Shown piece by piece: positions 41,567-50,462 of a stretch of 64,000 bases of DNA (its first letter is position 1; each line of letters begins with the position of its first letter). The stretch spans positions 1 through 64,000 of the forward strand of contig CAWDLI010000014.1 in NCBI GenBank assembly GCA_963803245.1. The letters are read 5' to 3'. Source of the DNA: JACVRW01 sp963803245. GTDB taxonomy: Bacteria > Actinomycetota > Thermoleophilia > Solirubrobacterales > Thermoleophilaceae. The notes under the pieces are model-generated. The model searched no databases. It worked only from the letters and a program-made list of their open reading frames with translations, and was not told where the DNA came from. A program made the translations under genes and the position numbers.

Positions 41567-42574
41567 TCAGGGCGCCACGATCGCCTTGATCGCGTCGCCC
41601 GAGCGGGACAGCTCCACCGCGTCCCAGAAGCGGTCGAGCTCCACCCGGTGCGTGATCAGGCGCTCGAATCCGAGCTCGTTCCGCTCGAGCAGTGTGAGCG
41701 CCAGCGGGAAGGTGCCCTTCGCGATGTACACGCCCTCGATCGAGAGCTCGCGGTAGGAGAGGTCCGACTCGCCGAACTCGGCGCGCGCGCGATCGTTCAG
41801 GCCGAAGACGAGCACGCGGCCGCCCTTGCGCACGCTCGCCAGTGCGTCCGCGAGGAGCATGCCCACCGCGTCGACCACGATGTCCGCTCCGCGCGGGGTG
41901 AGCGCGGCGACCGCCTCCGCGAGCGGCGCCTTGGTGGGATCGACGACCTCGTCGGCACCGAGCTGAGCGGCCGTCCGGGCGCGCGTGGGCGAGGGCTCGC
42001 TGACGATCACCCGGGCGCCCGCCGCCTTCAGCAGCAACAGGTAGAGCAGGCCGATCGGCCCGGCTCCCAGCACGAGCACGGTGTCCCCCGGCTGGGCCCC
42101 CGCGGTGCGGGTCCCGTTGAGCACGCAGGCCAGCGGCTCGGTGAGCGTGGCCAGCTCGTCGTTGATCGCGTCGGGCACCTCGAGCACCATCCGTTCCGGC
42201 ACCACGCAGTACTCGGCCGCTCCGCCGTCGCGCATGGAGCCGATGTGCACGAAGTTCTCGCAGAGGTTCGTGTGCCCCGACCGGCAGTACCAGCAGACCT
42301 GGCAGTTGATGTTGGGGATCGCCACCACGCGCGCGCCCTCCGACACCGAGCGCACGTCGGATCCGACCTCGACCACCGGGCCGGTGAACTCGTGCCCGAC
42401 GATCACGCCGCGCTCGTAGGCCATCTCGGGCGGGGTGGCGAACGCGCGCAGATCGGACCCGCAGAGCCCGTTGGCGGCGATCTGGATGACCACGTCATCT
42501 GGCCGGTCGGCGGCCGGGCGGGGACGGTCGATGACGGATACCGTTCCCTCTCCCTCGAAGACTGCGGCCCTCAT
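41567..42574 (-). CDS. Zinc-dependent medium-chain dehydrogenase (sorbitol/threonine dehydrogenase type)
   Basis: 335 residues. Catalytic zinc ligands in NGLCGSDLRAF and VGHEFTGPV, the structural zinc loop CQVCWYCRSGHTNLC, and the NAD site VLGAGPIGLLYLLLLKAAGA. Such enzymes oxidise polyols and amino-alcohols to ketones. It is transcribed divergently from the Dabb gene; the shared operator (42619-42639) lies between. The ATG is preceded by an AT-rich CATATCGA stretch that may be the -10. Confidence 0.9.
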   Translation of the reverse strand: MRAAVFEGEGTVSVIDRPRPAADRPDDVVIQIAANGLCGSDLRAFATPPEMAYERGVIVGHEFTGPVVEVGSDVRSVSEGARVVAIPNINCQVCWYCRSGHTNLCENFVHIGSMRDGGAAEYCVVPERMVLEVPDAINDELATLTEPLACVLNGTRTAGAQPGDTVLVLGAGPIGLLYLLLLKAAGARVIVSEPSPTRARTAAQLGADEVVDPTKAPLAEAVAALTPRGADIVVDAVGMLLADALASVRKGGRVLVFGLNDRARAEFGESDLSYRELSIEGVYIAKGTFPLALTLLERNELGFERLITHRVELDRFWDAVELSRSGDAIKAIVAP

Positions 42575-42618
42575 CGACTGTTCGATATGTTGGACATCTG
42601 GGGCCTTTGGGTCCGGAA

Positions 42619-42639
42619 TTGTCCGGTCGGACCATACAG
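42619..42639. promoter_or_regulatory. Operator copy 1 (21-bp palindrome)
   Basis: TTGTCCGGTC-G-GACCATACAG matches the operator before UPF0261 at 17 of 21 positions (pattern TTGT-N-CGGTC-N-GACC-N-TACA). It lies 45 nt from the dehydrogenase ATG and 43 nt from the Dabb start, so one bound regulator could control both. GntR/FCD regulators often bind GGT-N3-ACC palindromes; the regulator type is inferred. Confidence 0.65.
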
Positions 42640-42681
42640 AGGCGGTCTTTCCGCCGCAACCACAGCGCCAGGAGGCAGGCC

Positions 42682-42969
42682 TTGATCCGTCATATCGTCG
42701 TGTTCTCCGTCGCCGCCGACCACCGGGACCAGCTCGCCGGCGTGGTGGACGAGCTGCGTGCCCTGCCCGGTCAGATCGACGCGATCGAGGCGCTCTCGGT
42801 CGGCCCGCCCTTGAACGACACGCCCTACGACTGCGCCCTGACCGTGGACGTCGCCGACGAGGCCGCGCTCGCGGCCTACCGCTCCCATCCGGCCCACCAG
42901 CCGGTGCTCGACCGGCTGCGCCGGGTGGTCGCGGAGATGGTGGTGGCCGACATCGAGGTCAGTCCATGA
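42682..42969 (+). CDS. Dabb (stress-responsive A/B barrel) protein
   Basis: 95 residues; TTG start with GGAGG 6 nt upstream. IRHIVVFSVAADH is the standard Dabb opening (strand with conserved His), then LNDTPYDCALTVDVADEAALAAYRSHPAHQPVLDR. Dimeric ferredoxin-like barrels of this family include polyketide cyclases and small-molecule enzymes, often in sugar or cyclitol clusters. It overlaps the convergent SDR by 11 nt at the 3' end. Confidence 0.85.
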   Translation: MIRHIVVFSVAADHRDQLAGVVDELRALPGQIDAIEALSVGPPLNDTPYDCALTVDVADEAALAAYRSHPAHQPVLDRLRRVVAEMVVADIEVSP

Positions 42970-43729
42970 CCATCCCGCCGGTGATGTTCACCGCCTGACC
43001 CGTCATCTCGCTGGCGTCGTCGGACGCAAGGAAGAGCGTCAGGCCGGCCACGTCCTCGGGCTCCTGGAAGCGCCCCATCGGGATGCCCGACATCCAGCGC
43101 TCCCTGATCGAGTCCTTCGGCTCGCCGGTCATCTCGTTCTCCCAGGCGTACTCGCGCTCCATCATGTCCGTGTTCACGATTCCCGGGCAGACGCAGTTGA
43201 GGCGCACGTGGGGAGCCACCTCGACCGCCACCGCCCGCGTGAAGTTGATGACGGCGGCCTTGGAGGCGCAGTAGTGGCTGAACAGCTTGTAGCCGCGCTT
43301 GCCGGCCTGGGAGGCGGTGCTCACCACCGCCCCGCTGCCGCGCTCGAGCATGTGCGGCAGCACCGCCTGCGTGCAGAGGAACACCCCCTTGGCGTTCACG
43401 TCCATGTTGAGGTCCCACTCCTCCTCGGTGAGCTCGACCGTGGGCTTCATCGTGATCGTGCCGGCGTTGTTGATCAGGATGTCGATGCGGCCCAGCTCCG
43501 AGATCGCGCGGTCCACCGTCTCGCGGACGGCCTTCGAGTCGGTCACGTCGAGCTGCATCGCCAGCTGGTCGCCGCCCAGCTCGGCGGCCGTGGCCGCCAC
43601 GCCGTCGCCGTTCAGGTCCGTCAGGCAGACCCGGGCGCCCTCTCCGGCGAACGCGGTGGCGATCGCCTTCCCGATGCCCTGTGCGGCTCCTGTCACGAGG
43701 ACGTTCTTGTCGCCAAAACGCTCTGCCAT
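42959..43729 (-). CDS. SDR family oxidoreductase, last gene of operon B
   Basis: 256 residues. VTGAAQGIGKAIATAFAGEG, TDLNGDG, NNAGTITMKPT, VVSTASQAGKRGYKLFSHYCASKAA (Ser, Tyr, Lys) and the NITGGMVMD terminus. Paralogue of the first gene of operon A, which links the two operons to related chemistry. Its upstream neighbour is the creatininase-family gene, 45 nt away with a possible ribosome site (GGAGG) before the ATG. Confidence 0.9.
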   Translation of the reverse strand: MAERFGDKNVLVTGAAQGIGKAIATAFAGEGARVCLTDLNGDGVAATAAELGGDQLAMQLDVTDSKAVRETVDRAISELGRIDILINNAGTITMKPTVELTEEEWDLNMDVNAKGVFLCTQAVLPHMLERGSGAVVSTASQAGKRGYKLFSHYCASKAAVINFTRAVAVEVAPHVRLNCVCPGIVNTDMMEREYAWENEMTGEPKDSIRERWMSGIPMGRFQEPEDVAGLTLFLASDDASEMTGQAVNITGGMVMD

Positions 43730-43774
43730 GTCGTTGTTCCTCCGTTGGGTGGCTGGAAGCTGGTCGCCTGAGGA

Positions 43775-44632
43775 TCAGGCCTTGTTGATGAACGGCCGGC
43801 TCTTGATCTCGATCGGCACCTTGCGAAGCGCTTCGAGCGCCTCGGCCAGGTACTCGGCGAAGCGCTGGAAGATCTGGTCGCCCTTCTCCGCGGTCGCGCG
43901 GTTGGGGTTCCCGATCACGCCGTGATCGGCGAACTCCTCGTGGTCCATCGGGAAGTAGAAGTACTCGTAGCCCTTGAACTTGGCGTCCCATGCGCCATCG
44001 GCCTTGTCGAACTCGTCCGGCAGCCACTCGGGCGCGTGCGCCCGCGCGTCCACGGCGCGGTCCATGCGGACGTTCGCCGGGTTGTAGGCGAGCATGATCG
44101 ACGTCTCCTGCTCGCTGGCGTGCCAGCCGGGCGTCTCCTCCGGCGGGTTCTCCATGAGGTCCTCGATCAGCCCCAGGTAGCGCTCCCCGTAGGGCTTGAA
44201 CATCGCGATCATGGCGCCCGTCTCGTAGCGCAGCTGGCGCATGATCGGGTCGGTGACCTTCGTGTTCGAGGTGTGCCCGTTCACGAAGATCAGGCGGTTG
44301 AAGCCGTGGTGGATGAGCGAGCGAGCCGTGTCGTGGATCACGGATGCGACCGTGGAGCCGCGGAAGGTGACGGTGCCCATGCCGCTCTCGGGCTGACGCA
44401 GGTGCTGTGGGCTGTAGCCGGTCCAGATCGGGGGCGCGTAGAGCGTGTCGGCCAGCTCGGCGGCGCGCCTGCACACCTCCATCGCGTTGTAGATGTCCGT
44501 GCCGAGCGGCATGTGGTCGCCGTGCATCTCGACGGATCCGAGCGGTATGAGGATGCTGTCGTCCTTCTCGAGATGAGCACGGACGTCAGGGGGGCCGAGA
44601 TCGAGCAGCGACCTCGAGTGCAGCGTTGTCAT
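43775..44632 (-). CDS. Creatininase-family metal-dependent hydrolase
   Basis: 285 residues. The family motifs are SVEMHGDHMPLGTDIYNA (Glu, His, Asp metal ligands), IHHGFNRLIFVNGHTSN and HASEQETSIMLAY (Glu ligand). Members hydrolyse cyclic amides such as creatinine, and also formamides. From memory, and unverified, a hydrolase of Thermotoga inositol breakdown that opens a diketo ring may be of similar type, which would fit the two adjacent dehydrogenases. ATG 44632 overlaps the stop of the Gfo/Idh/MocA gene. Confidence 0.82.
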   Translation of the reverse strand: MTTLHSRSLLDLGPPDVRAHLEKDDSILIPLGSVEMHGDHMPLGTDIYNAMEVCRRAAELADTLYAPPIWTGYSPQHLRQPESGMGTVTFRGSTVASVIHDTARSLIHHGFNRLIFVNGHTSNTKVTDPIMRQLRYETGAMIAMFKPYGERYLGLIEDLMENPPEETPGWHASEQETSIMLAYNPANVRMDRAVDARAHAPEWLPDEFDKADGAWDAKFKGYEYFYFPMDHEEFADHGVIGNPNRATAEKGDQIFQRFAEYLAEALEALRKVPIEIKSRPFINKA

Positions 44633-45627
44633 ATGGCGGGCTCCGCGTCTGCCCCGGCTCCGGCCGGCCGGTCCATTCCGGCTGCCCGAACGAGGCGATC
44701 GATTGTGTCCAGGGTCCGCAGCGTCTCCGCCGCCGTCACGCGCGGCTCTCCGTCTCCGGATGCCGCCGCGGTGAAGTTCTCTATCTCGAGGAAGTACGAG
44801 TCGTCGCCCTCGGTCGCAATCTCCTCGACGGCGCCGTCGCGCGTGAGCAGCAGCTTCATCGGCGGCTGGTGCGGGTACCAGGGCGTGGGGATGTGCATCT
44901 CGCCCTCGGTGCCGAGCACAGTGAGGCCGAACTCGAGCGGCGCCTGGATGCTGCAGTCGAACGTCGCGAGCGCACCGTCCGGATAGGCCATCGAGCCCGC
45001 GAAGCGCTGGTCCACCCCGCTCTCGGACAGGCGCGCCACGCCCGACACCTCGCTCGGCGGTCCGCCGAGGAGGTGGTTGGAGAAGCTCACGCAGTAGCAC
45101 CCCACGTCGCGCAGGGCGCCGCCGGCCAGGTCCGCGCTGTAGCGGACGTCCTTGGACGGCTCCTCGACCTCGAAGTGGAACCAGGACCGCACGATCACGG
45201 GCTCGCCGATGGCACCCTCGCGGACCAGCTCGCCGGCCCGGAGCGTCTGGGGGTGATGGCGGTACATGAAGGCCTCCATCAGGAGGCGCCCACGCGTCTC
45301 GGCGAGCGCGAACAGCGCGGCGGCCTCCTCGGCCGTCGGGGTGAGCGGCTTCTCGCAGAGCACGTGCTTCCCGGCCTCCAGGGCCCGCCGTGTCCACTCG
45401 GCGTGGAGGCCGTTGGGCAGCGAGATGTAGAGGCAGTCCGCCTCGTCGTCGGCCAGCAGCTCCTCGTAGCTCCCGTACGCCCGCGGGATCCCGCGCTCGC
45501 TCGCGTAGCTCTGGGCCCGGCCGAGGTCCCTGCTGGCCACGGCCAGCAGCTCCGCCCGCTCGGAGCGGGCGAACGCCGGCAGCACGAGATCGTTGATGGC
45601 GGCTGTCGAGACGACGCCCCAGCGCAT
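44629..45627 (-). CDS. Gfo/Idh/MocA family NAD(P)-dependent dehydrogenase
   Basis: 332 residues. WGVVSTAAINDLVLPAF (Rossmann), YISLPNGLHAEWTRRALEAGKHVLCEKPLTPT (EKP motif with the catalytic-site Lys), FMYRHHPQTLRAGELV and ADLAGGALRDVGCYCVSF (D-x3-H-equivalent region). These enzymes oxidise a ring hydroxyl of sugars or inositols. Its pairing with the IolM-like enzyme suggests successive oxidations of one substrate. 27 nt downstream of that gene. Confidence 0.88.
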   Translation of the reverse strand: MRWGVVSTAAINDLVLPAFARSERAELLAVASRDLGRAQSYASERGIPRAYGSYEELLADDEADCLYISLPNGLHAEWTRRALEAGKHVLCEKPLTPTAEEAAALFALAETRGRLLMEAFMYRHHPQTLRAGELVREGAIGEPVIVRSWFHFEVEEPSKDVRYSADLAGGALRDVGCYCVSFSNHLLGGPPSEVSGVARLSESGVDQRFAGSMAYPDGALATFDCSIQAPLEFGLTVLGTEGEMHIPTPWYPHQPPMKLLLTRDGAVEEIATEGDDSYFLEIENFTAAASGDGEPRVTAAETLRTLDTIDRLVRAAGMDRPAGAGADAEPAI

Positions 45628-45654
45628 TTCCGCTCCCCCTCCTCGTGCCCGGCG

Positions 45655-46824
45655 CTAGGCCGCCAGGCCCGGCTTGACGAGGATCTTGCCGTCGGCCCGG
45701 TTCTTCGTCTCCTCGACCGCGTCCACGAGACCCGCGAGCGGGTGCCGCTTCGTGATCGCGTGCTCCATCTGGATCTTCCCGGAGCCCATCAGGGCGATCA
45801 CGTTCGGGAAGTCCCAGGTGCCGCAGTGCCCGAGCGTTCCGTGCACCGAGGAGCCCTTCAGCTGGTGCCTGATGAACTGAAGCTCGGCGGGACGCGCGTC
45901 CATTCCTACGACGGCGACCTTGCCGCCCACGCCGATGGTCTGCTCGATCGTGTCCATCACCGCCGCGAAGTTGCCGGTGCACTCGACGGCCATGGCCACG
46001 CCCTCTCCCTTGGTCACCTCTTCGACCAGGGCCACGAAGTCGGTCTCGCGGGGATCGACCGCGTGGGTGGCGCCCATCTTCTCGGCGAGCGCCAGCCGCC
46101 CGGGCAGCGTCTCGGCGCAGAACACGTGCGCGGCGCCTGCCGCGTTCGCGAGCGCCACGGCGGCGAGCCCGATCGGGCCGGCCCCGAAGACGGCCACGGA
46201 CCGTCCGGGCTGGAAGCCGCCCGCCCTCGTGAACATGCCCTCGTAGACCACGCTCGTGGGCTCCGACATCGCGCCGACCTCGAGCGCCTTCTCCTCGCTG
46301 CCGTAGCGCTCGAGGAGCCCGTTGAGGGACCAGCAGTGCTTCACGTCCACCACCGCGTACTCCGCGAAGCCGCCGTCGATCGTGAAGCCGAGGTCCTCCA
46401 CGTACTTGCACTGGTTCCAGTAGCCGCCACGGCAGGGGTTGCAGACCCCGCACCACTGGATCTCCTCCGCCGTGGCAAGGTCGCCGATCTCGAACTCGGT
46501 CACGTTGCTTCCGACCGCCACCACCTTGCCGGCGAACTCGTGTCCAGTCACCACGGGACAGCGCATGTGGTACGGCAGCAGCATGTAGCCCTCGTCCGTG
46601 GTCTCGAACATGTGAACGTCCGATCCGCAGATGCCGCACGCGCCGATCTGGAGGATGATCTCGCGCGGGCCGGGGCCGGCGGGGTCCGGGCGCTCCTCGA
46701 GGGAGACGGTGGGGTGCCGGTAGACCTCGTTTGCGTTCACGGCCCAGCGGCGAGCCTCGTTCTCGGGAGAGACCGTGACCCCTTCCCTGGGCGCCCACTC
46801 AGCGTCTACGACGATGGCCTTCAC
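45655..46824 (-). CDS. Zinc-dependent dehydrogenase resembling scyllo-inosose 3-dehydrogenase (IolM-like)
   Basis: 389 residues, longer than usual because of an N-terminal insertion (EWAPREGVTVSPENEARRW, then VYRHPTVSLEERPDP). That insertion together with ICGSDVHM...TTDEGYML, VTGHEFAGKVVAVG, EEIQWCGVCNPCRGGYWNQC (structural zinc) and GFTIDGGFAEY is what I recall of Thermotoga IolM; this needs an alignment. The NAD site is FGAGPIGLAAVAL. IolM oxidises 2-keto-inositol to a diketone. GTG start with AGGAGG upstream. Confidence 0.72.
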   Translation of the reverse strand: MKAIVVDAEWAPREGVTVSPENEARRWAVNANEVYRHPTVSLEERPDPAGPGPREIILQIGACGICGSDVHMFETTDEGYMLLPYHMRCPVVTGHEFAGKVVAVGSNVTEFEIGDLATAEEIQWCGVCNPCRGGYWNQCKYVEDLGFTIDGGFAEYAVVDVKHCWSLNGLLERYGSEEKALEVGAMSEPTSVVYEGMFTRAGGFQPGRSVAVFGAGPIGLAAVALANAAGAAHVFCAETLPGRLALAEKMGATHAVDPRETDFVALVEEVTKGEGVAMAVECTGNFAAVMDTIEQTIGVGGKVAVVGMDARPAELQFIRHQLKGSSVHGTLGHCGTWDFPNVIALMGSGKIQMEHAITKRHPLAGLVDAVEETKNRADGKILVKPGLAA

Positions 46825-46861
46825 GTCTCGTCCTCCTAGGTTGCTCGGTGCGGTGACAAGG

Positions 46862-47497
46862 TCAGAACGTCTTCGGGGTGTCGATCCAGATGTATTCGGT
46901 GACTTCGTCGGCGGCGTTGGCCAGCCGGTGCGGGATCGTGCTCGGAAATGAGATGGAGTCGCCGGGGTCGAGGAAATAGATGTCGTCCCCGATCCAGACC
47001 TTGAGCCGTCCGGCGAGGACCATTCCCCACTCCTCGCCCTCGTGGGTCACGGGCTCGTCACCCATCGTCGCGCCGACGTCGTAGCGCCCGTAGATCGCCT
47101 CGATCGTCTCGGTGCTGTCCGGCGAAGCCAGCTCGAAGTGGATTCCCGGTCCCATCGATCCCGCGAACGCCGGGGCAAGGGCGCGCCGGTCGTCCTTTCG
47201 CACCACCCGGTCCTGCGACGGTCCCGTCTCCGAGAAGAAGTAGATCAGCGTGGTGTCGAGTGCCCCGGCCAGGCGCTTCAGCACCGATATCGAGGGCTCC
47301 ACCCGACCGCGCTCGACGTCGCTTATCAGGGAAGCCGACACACCCGCGAGCTCCGCGAGCCCGCGCATGGTGAGCCGGTGCTCCTGCCGAAGCTCCTTCA
47401 GCCGCTGGGCGATCGGGGGCTCCGACACCTTGGCCGCGGCCGCGTCGGGCGACGATTGCACCTTCGTCTTTCGCTTCCCGCCGTTCCTTGCTGTCAT
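46862..47497 (-). CDS. XRE-family regulator with C-terminal cupin domain
   Basis: 211 residues. The helix-turn-helix is LKELRQEHRLTMRGLAELAGVSASLISDVERGRVEPSISVLKRLAGAL; the cupin half has EPVTHEGEEWGMVLAGRLKVWIGDD and PGDSISFPSTIPHRLAN. Such PuuR-like regulators sense a small molecule in the cupin pocket. ATG 47497 is chosen over GTG 47515 because GGGAG lies 7 nt upstream. It sits between the ABC importer and the dehydrogenases and probably controls this region, but whether it binds the shared palindrome is unknown. Confidence 0.88.
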   Translation of the reverse strand: MTARNGGKRKTKVQSSPDAAAAKVSEPPIAQRLKELRQEHRLTMRGLAELAGVSASLISDVERGRVEPSISVLKRLAGALDTTLIYFFSETGPSQDRVVRKDDRRALAPAFAGSMGPGIHFELASPDSTETIEAIYGRYDVGATMGDEPVTHEGEEWGMVLAGRLKVWIGDDIYFLDPGDSISFPSTIPHRLANAADEVTEYIWIDTPKTF

Positions 47498-47511
47498 CGA
47501 TTTACTCCCTG

Positions 47512-48405
47512 TCACCGTTGACCACCGAGCGTGCCGATCCTACGCGGTGAATCCGGCCGTCCCCGGAGCGCACCGGTGAGCAGCGTCGTGCCGGCGATGA
47601 TCAGCACGATGGACGCCACGCCTATAAGGGTGAAGATCGCGTTGATCTCCGGTGTGAACCCAAATCGGAGCTGGTTCCACACATAAACCGGAAGCGTGAT
47701 GTCCACGCCCGCGAGGAAGAAGGTGACGATGATCTCGTCGAAGGAGACCGTGAACCCGAGCAGCGCGGCGGCGAGCAGCGCCACCCGGAGCTGCGGCAGG
47801 GTCACGTTGATGAAGGTCTTGATCCGTCCGGCGCCCAGGTCCATGGACGCGTGCTCGAGCGTCGGGTCCATTGTCCTCAGCCGGGTGAGGATCACGAACA
47901 TGATGATCGGCGTGACGAACGAGGCGTGTCCGATCACGATCGCGAGGAAGCCGGGCTTCAGCTCGATGCTGCGGAACACCACCAGCAGCGAGATCCCCAG
48001 CACCACGCCGGGCAGCACGATCGGCACGGCCAGGAGCCCCTGGATGATGCCCTGGGTGCGACGGCCGAGCACTCGGTGCACGAGCAGCGCGAAGGCGGTA
48101 CCGAGCACCACGCCGATCGCCACCGCCAGCACCGTGACCTTGAAGCTGTAGAACGCCGCCTCCTTGAGCCTGTCGTTCTGAGCCATCCCGTCGTACCAGC
48201 GGGTCGTGAAGCCGGCGAAGGGAAGAGTCTGCGTCTCGCTGTCGTTGAACGAGAACAGCGCGATCACGAAGAGCGGCGCGTAGAGGAACAGGTAGAGCCC
48301 GCCGATGAAGACGGCCGTTCCCACCCGCCCGGCGATCGAACGGATCAGCGTCCAGGGGGAGTCCCTCTCCGCCGCCGGGTGCACCACCACGGGAGCGCTA
48401 CTCAA
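47512..48405 (-). CDS. ABC transporter permease, PotC type
   Basis: 297 residues, six predicted helices (FIGGLYLFLYAPLFVIALFSF first). The EAA loop reads EHASMDLGAGRIKTFINVTLPQLR, typical of spermidine/putrescine (PotC) permeases. TTG start overlaps the upstream permease gene by 8 nt. It forms the channel with the PotB-type subunit. The imported compound need not be a polyamine. Confidence 0.88.
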   Translation of the reverse strand: MSSAPVVVHPAAERDSPWTLIRSIAGRVGTAVFIGGLYLFLYAPLFVIALFSFNDSETQTLPFAGFTTRWYDGMAQNDRLKEAAFYSFKVTVLAVAIGVVLGTAFALLVHRVLGRRTQGIIQGLLAVPIVLPGVVLGISLLVVFRSIELKPGFLAIVIGHASFVTPIIMFVILTRLRTMDPTLEHASMDLGAGRIKTFINVTLPQLRVALLAAALLGFTVSFDEIIVTFFLAGVDITLPVYVWNQLRFGFTPEINAIFTLIGVASIVLIIAGTTLLTGALRGRPDSPRRIGTLGGQR

Positions 48406-49306
48406 AGCGGGCCTCCGTGCGCGAGAAGTACGACACCAGCGAGAGGAAGACGAGCGAGGTGAGCATGATGCTCACCGCGATCGCGGCGCCGAACGGCCAG
48501 TTGTTGGCGGTGCCGAACTGCTGGATGATGATCGAGCCGAGCATCGTCCCCTCCACGCCGCCCACCATCTGGGGAGTCACGTAGTCGCCGAACGCGAGGA
48601 CGAATCCGATCGCGAAGCCGATCGCCACGCCCGGCCGGCTGAGCGGCCAGACGACGCGCCAGAAGGTTCGCCACGCGCTCGCACCACAGTCGGCGGAGGC
48701 CTCGTAGACGCTGTCCGGAATCCGCTCGAGCACCGTGTAGGACGCGAGGAAGACGTAGGGGATGACGATGTAGGTGAGCGTCAGCACCACCGTGGTCCTC
48801 GAGTAGAGGAACGCGTCGGATGGCTCGGACAGGAGGCCCGTGCTCGTGAGGAAGCCGTTCAGGATCCCGCGCTCGCCGAGGATGATCCGCCAGGCGAACA
48901 CGCGCAGGAGGAAGCTCACCCAGAGCGGCACGAGGATCAGAAGGGCGGCCGCGAGCTTGAAGCGCCCCAGCTTGCGCACCACGATGTAGGCGGCCGGATA
49001 GGCGATGGCGGTGGCAATCCCGGCCGCCATGAGCGAGATCACGAACGTGCGGGTGAAGAGCGTCCGCACGACCTCGGAGTTGATCGCCTCCCGGTAGTTC
49101 TCGATGTTGAAGGTCTGCACGACCGTCCCGAGGTCGTTCTCCCAAAGGCTGTAGAGGACCAGGAAGATGTTCGGCGCCAGGACGAGCAGCGCGATCCAGA
49201 GGATCGCCGGCGTGAGCAGCAGGGCCTTGATCCCGGTGTCGCGGGCGACCTCGCGGCGCACGGACGCCTTCTGCAGCGGTGGGGGCGCTTCTGCGGTGGC
49301 GCTCAC
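48398..49306 (-). CDS. ABC transporter permease, PotB type
   Basis: 302 residues. First helix LLLTPAILWIALLVLAPNIFLVLYSLW; EAA loop YEASADCGASAWRTFWRVVWPLSRPG; DYVTPQMVGG near the end is typical of PotB. GTG 49306 overlaps the ATPase stop. The N-terminal cytoplasmic stretch of about 25 residues is a little longer than in E. coli PotB. Confidence 0.88.
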   Translation of the reverse strand: MSATAEAPPPLQKASVRREVARDTGIKALLLTPAILWIALLVLAPNIFLVLYSLWENDLGTVVQTFNIENYREAINSEVVRTLFTRTFVISLMAAGIATAIAYPAAYIVVRKLGRFKLAAALLILVPLWVSFLLRVFAWRIILGERGILNGFLTSTGLLSEPSDAFLYSRTTVVLTLTYIVIPYVFLASYTVLERIPDSVYEASADCGASAWRTFWRVVWPLSRPGVAIGFAIGFVLAFGDYVTPQMVGGVEGTMLGSIIIQQFGTANNWPFGAAIAVSIMLTSLVFLSLVSYFSRTEARFE

Positions 49307-50454
49307 ACCACATCCTGGTCGAGGCCCTGCGGCGGCTCCGTGTCCGCGACGGTGACGGCGGCGTCGAGCTGCCAGCCGATCTCGACCGACTGCCCGGGGA
49401 GGAACGGCTCCTTGCCGGAGGCCCGGACCGTGAGCGTCTGCTCCCCGGCCTGCACCAGCACCTGCTGCTCGTGGCCCAGGAAGAGCGTCTCGCGCACGTG
49501 CGCCGTGGCCCGATTCGGCAGCGAGGCGCTCTCCGGCCCGATCTTCACGTCCTCGGGCCGCAGGCTGACCGTGAACTGGTCCGCGGGGGGCGGGCCGGCC
49601 AGGCGCAGCGGCAGTCCGCCCGTCTCGACCTGCCCGTTCACGACGTGACACTCGAGCAGGTTGGTCTTGCCGATGAAGCGGGCCACGAACGACGTGGCGG
49701 GGCGGCGGTAGACATCGTCGGGCGAGGCCACCTGCTCGATGCGCCCGTTGTTCATGACCGCGAGCCGATGGCTCATCCCGAGCGCCTCGGCCTGGTCGTG
49801 CGTCACGTACACGAAGGTGATGCCGGTGTCGCGCTGCAGGTGGCGGAGCACCAGCAGCATGTGCTCGCGGAGCTTCAGGTCGAGTGCCCCGAGAGGCTCG
49901 TCGAGGAGCAGGACCTTGGGCTGCGCCACGAGCGCCCGCGCCAGGGCGATCCGCTGGCGCTGGCCGCCGGACAGCTGGTGGGGACGGCGCTTCTCGTAGC
50001 CCGTCATCTCCACCCGCTCGAGCATGTCGCGCACGCGCCCGCCGCGGTCCTGCCGGGGCACGTTCGCCATCTTCAGGGGATAGGCGACGTTGTCCTCGAC
50101 CGTCATGTGCGGGAACAGCGCGTACTGCTGGAACACGGTGTTCACGTCCCGCTTGTACGGCGGCACCCTGCTCACATCGCGTCCGGCCAGCGACACGATG
50201 CCGGCGGTCGGGCGCTCGAAGCCGGCGATCACCCGCAGCGTCGTGGTCTTCCCGCTGCCGCTCGGGCCGAGAATCGAGAAGAACTCGCTCTCGCCGACCG
50301 AGAAGCTCACGTCGTCGACGGCGGGCGGCTCGCCCGTCGTATAGACCTTGCTCACGCGCGCCAGCTCGAGGATCGTCTCCCTCGCGGCCGGCGGACCCGA
50401 GGGGTCGACGTCCCCGCCCGGGTCGTTCTGTGCGAGCGCCGCCGGCTCAGGCAT
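49303..50454 (-). CDS. ABC transporter ATP-binding protein, PotA type
   Basis: 383 residues. Walker A LGPSGSGKTTTLRVIAG, Q-loop FQQYALFPHMTV, signature LSGGQRQRIALARAL, Walker B VLLLDEPLGALD and switch VTHDQAEAL. A C-terminal TOBE-type domain (SLRPEDVKIGPES, VRETLFLGHEQQVLVQ) is typical of PotA/MalK-class importers. The genes for ATPase and both permeases are complete, but no periplasmic-type substrate-binding lipoprotein is found anywhere in the window. Confidence 0.92.
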   Translation of the reverse strand: MPEPAALAQNDPGGDVDPSGPPAARETILELARVSKVYTTGEPPAVDDVSFSVGESEFFSILGPSGSGKTTTLRVIAGFERPTAGIVSLAGRDVSRVPPYKRDVNTVFQQYALFPHMTVEDNVAYPLKMANVPRQDRGGRVRDMLERVEMTGYEKRRPHQLSGGQRQRIALARALVAQPKVLLLDEPLGALDLKLREHMLLVLRHLQRDTGITFVYVTHDQAEALGMSHRLAVMNNGRIEQVASPDDVYRRPATSFVARFIGKTNLLECHVVNGQVETGGLPLRLAGPPPADQFTVSLRPEDVKIGPESASLPNRATAHVRETLFLGHEQQVLVQAGEQTLTVRASGKEPFLPGQSVEIGWQLDAAVTVADTEPPQGLDQDVV

Positions 50455-50462
50455 CCGCGTTC

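Noticed and set aside
44633..46798. About 720 open codons upstream of and in frame with the creatininase-family gene
   Set aside because: High GC keeps stops rare. Two well-supported genes on the same strand in other frames fill this stretch.
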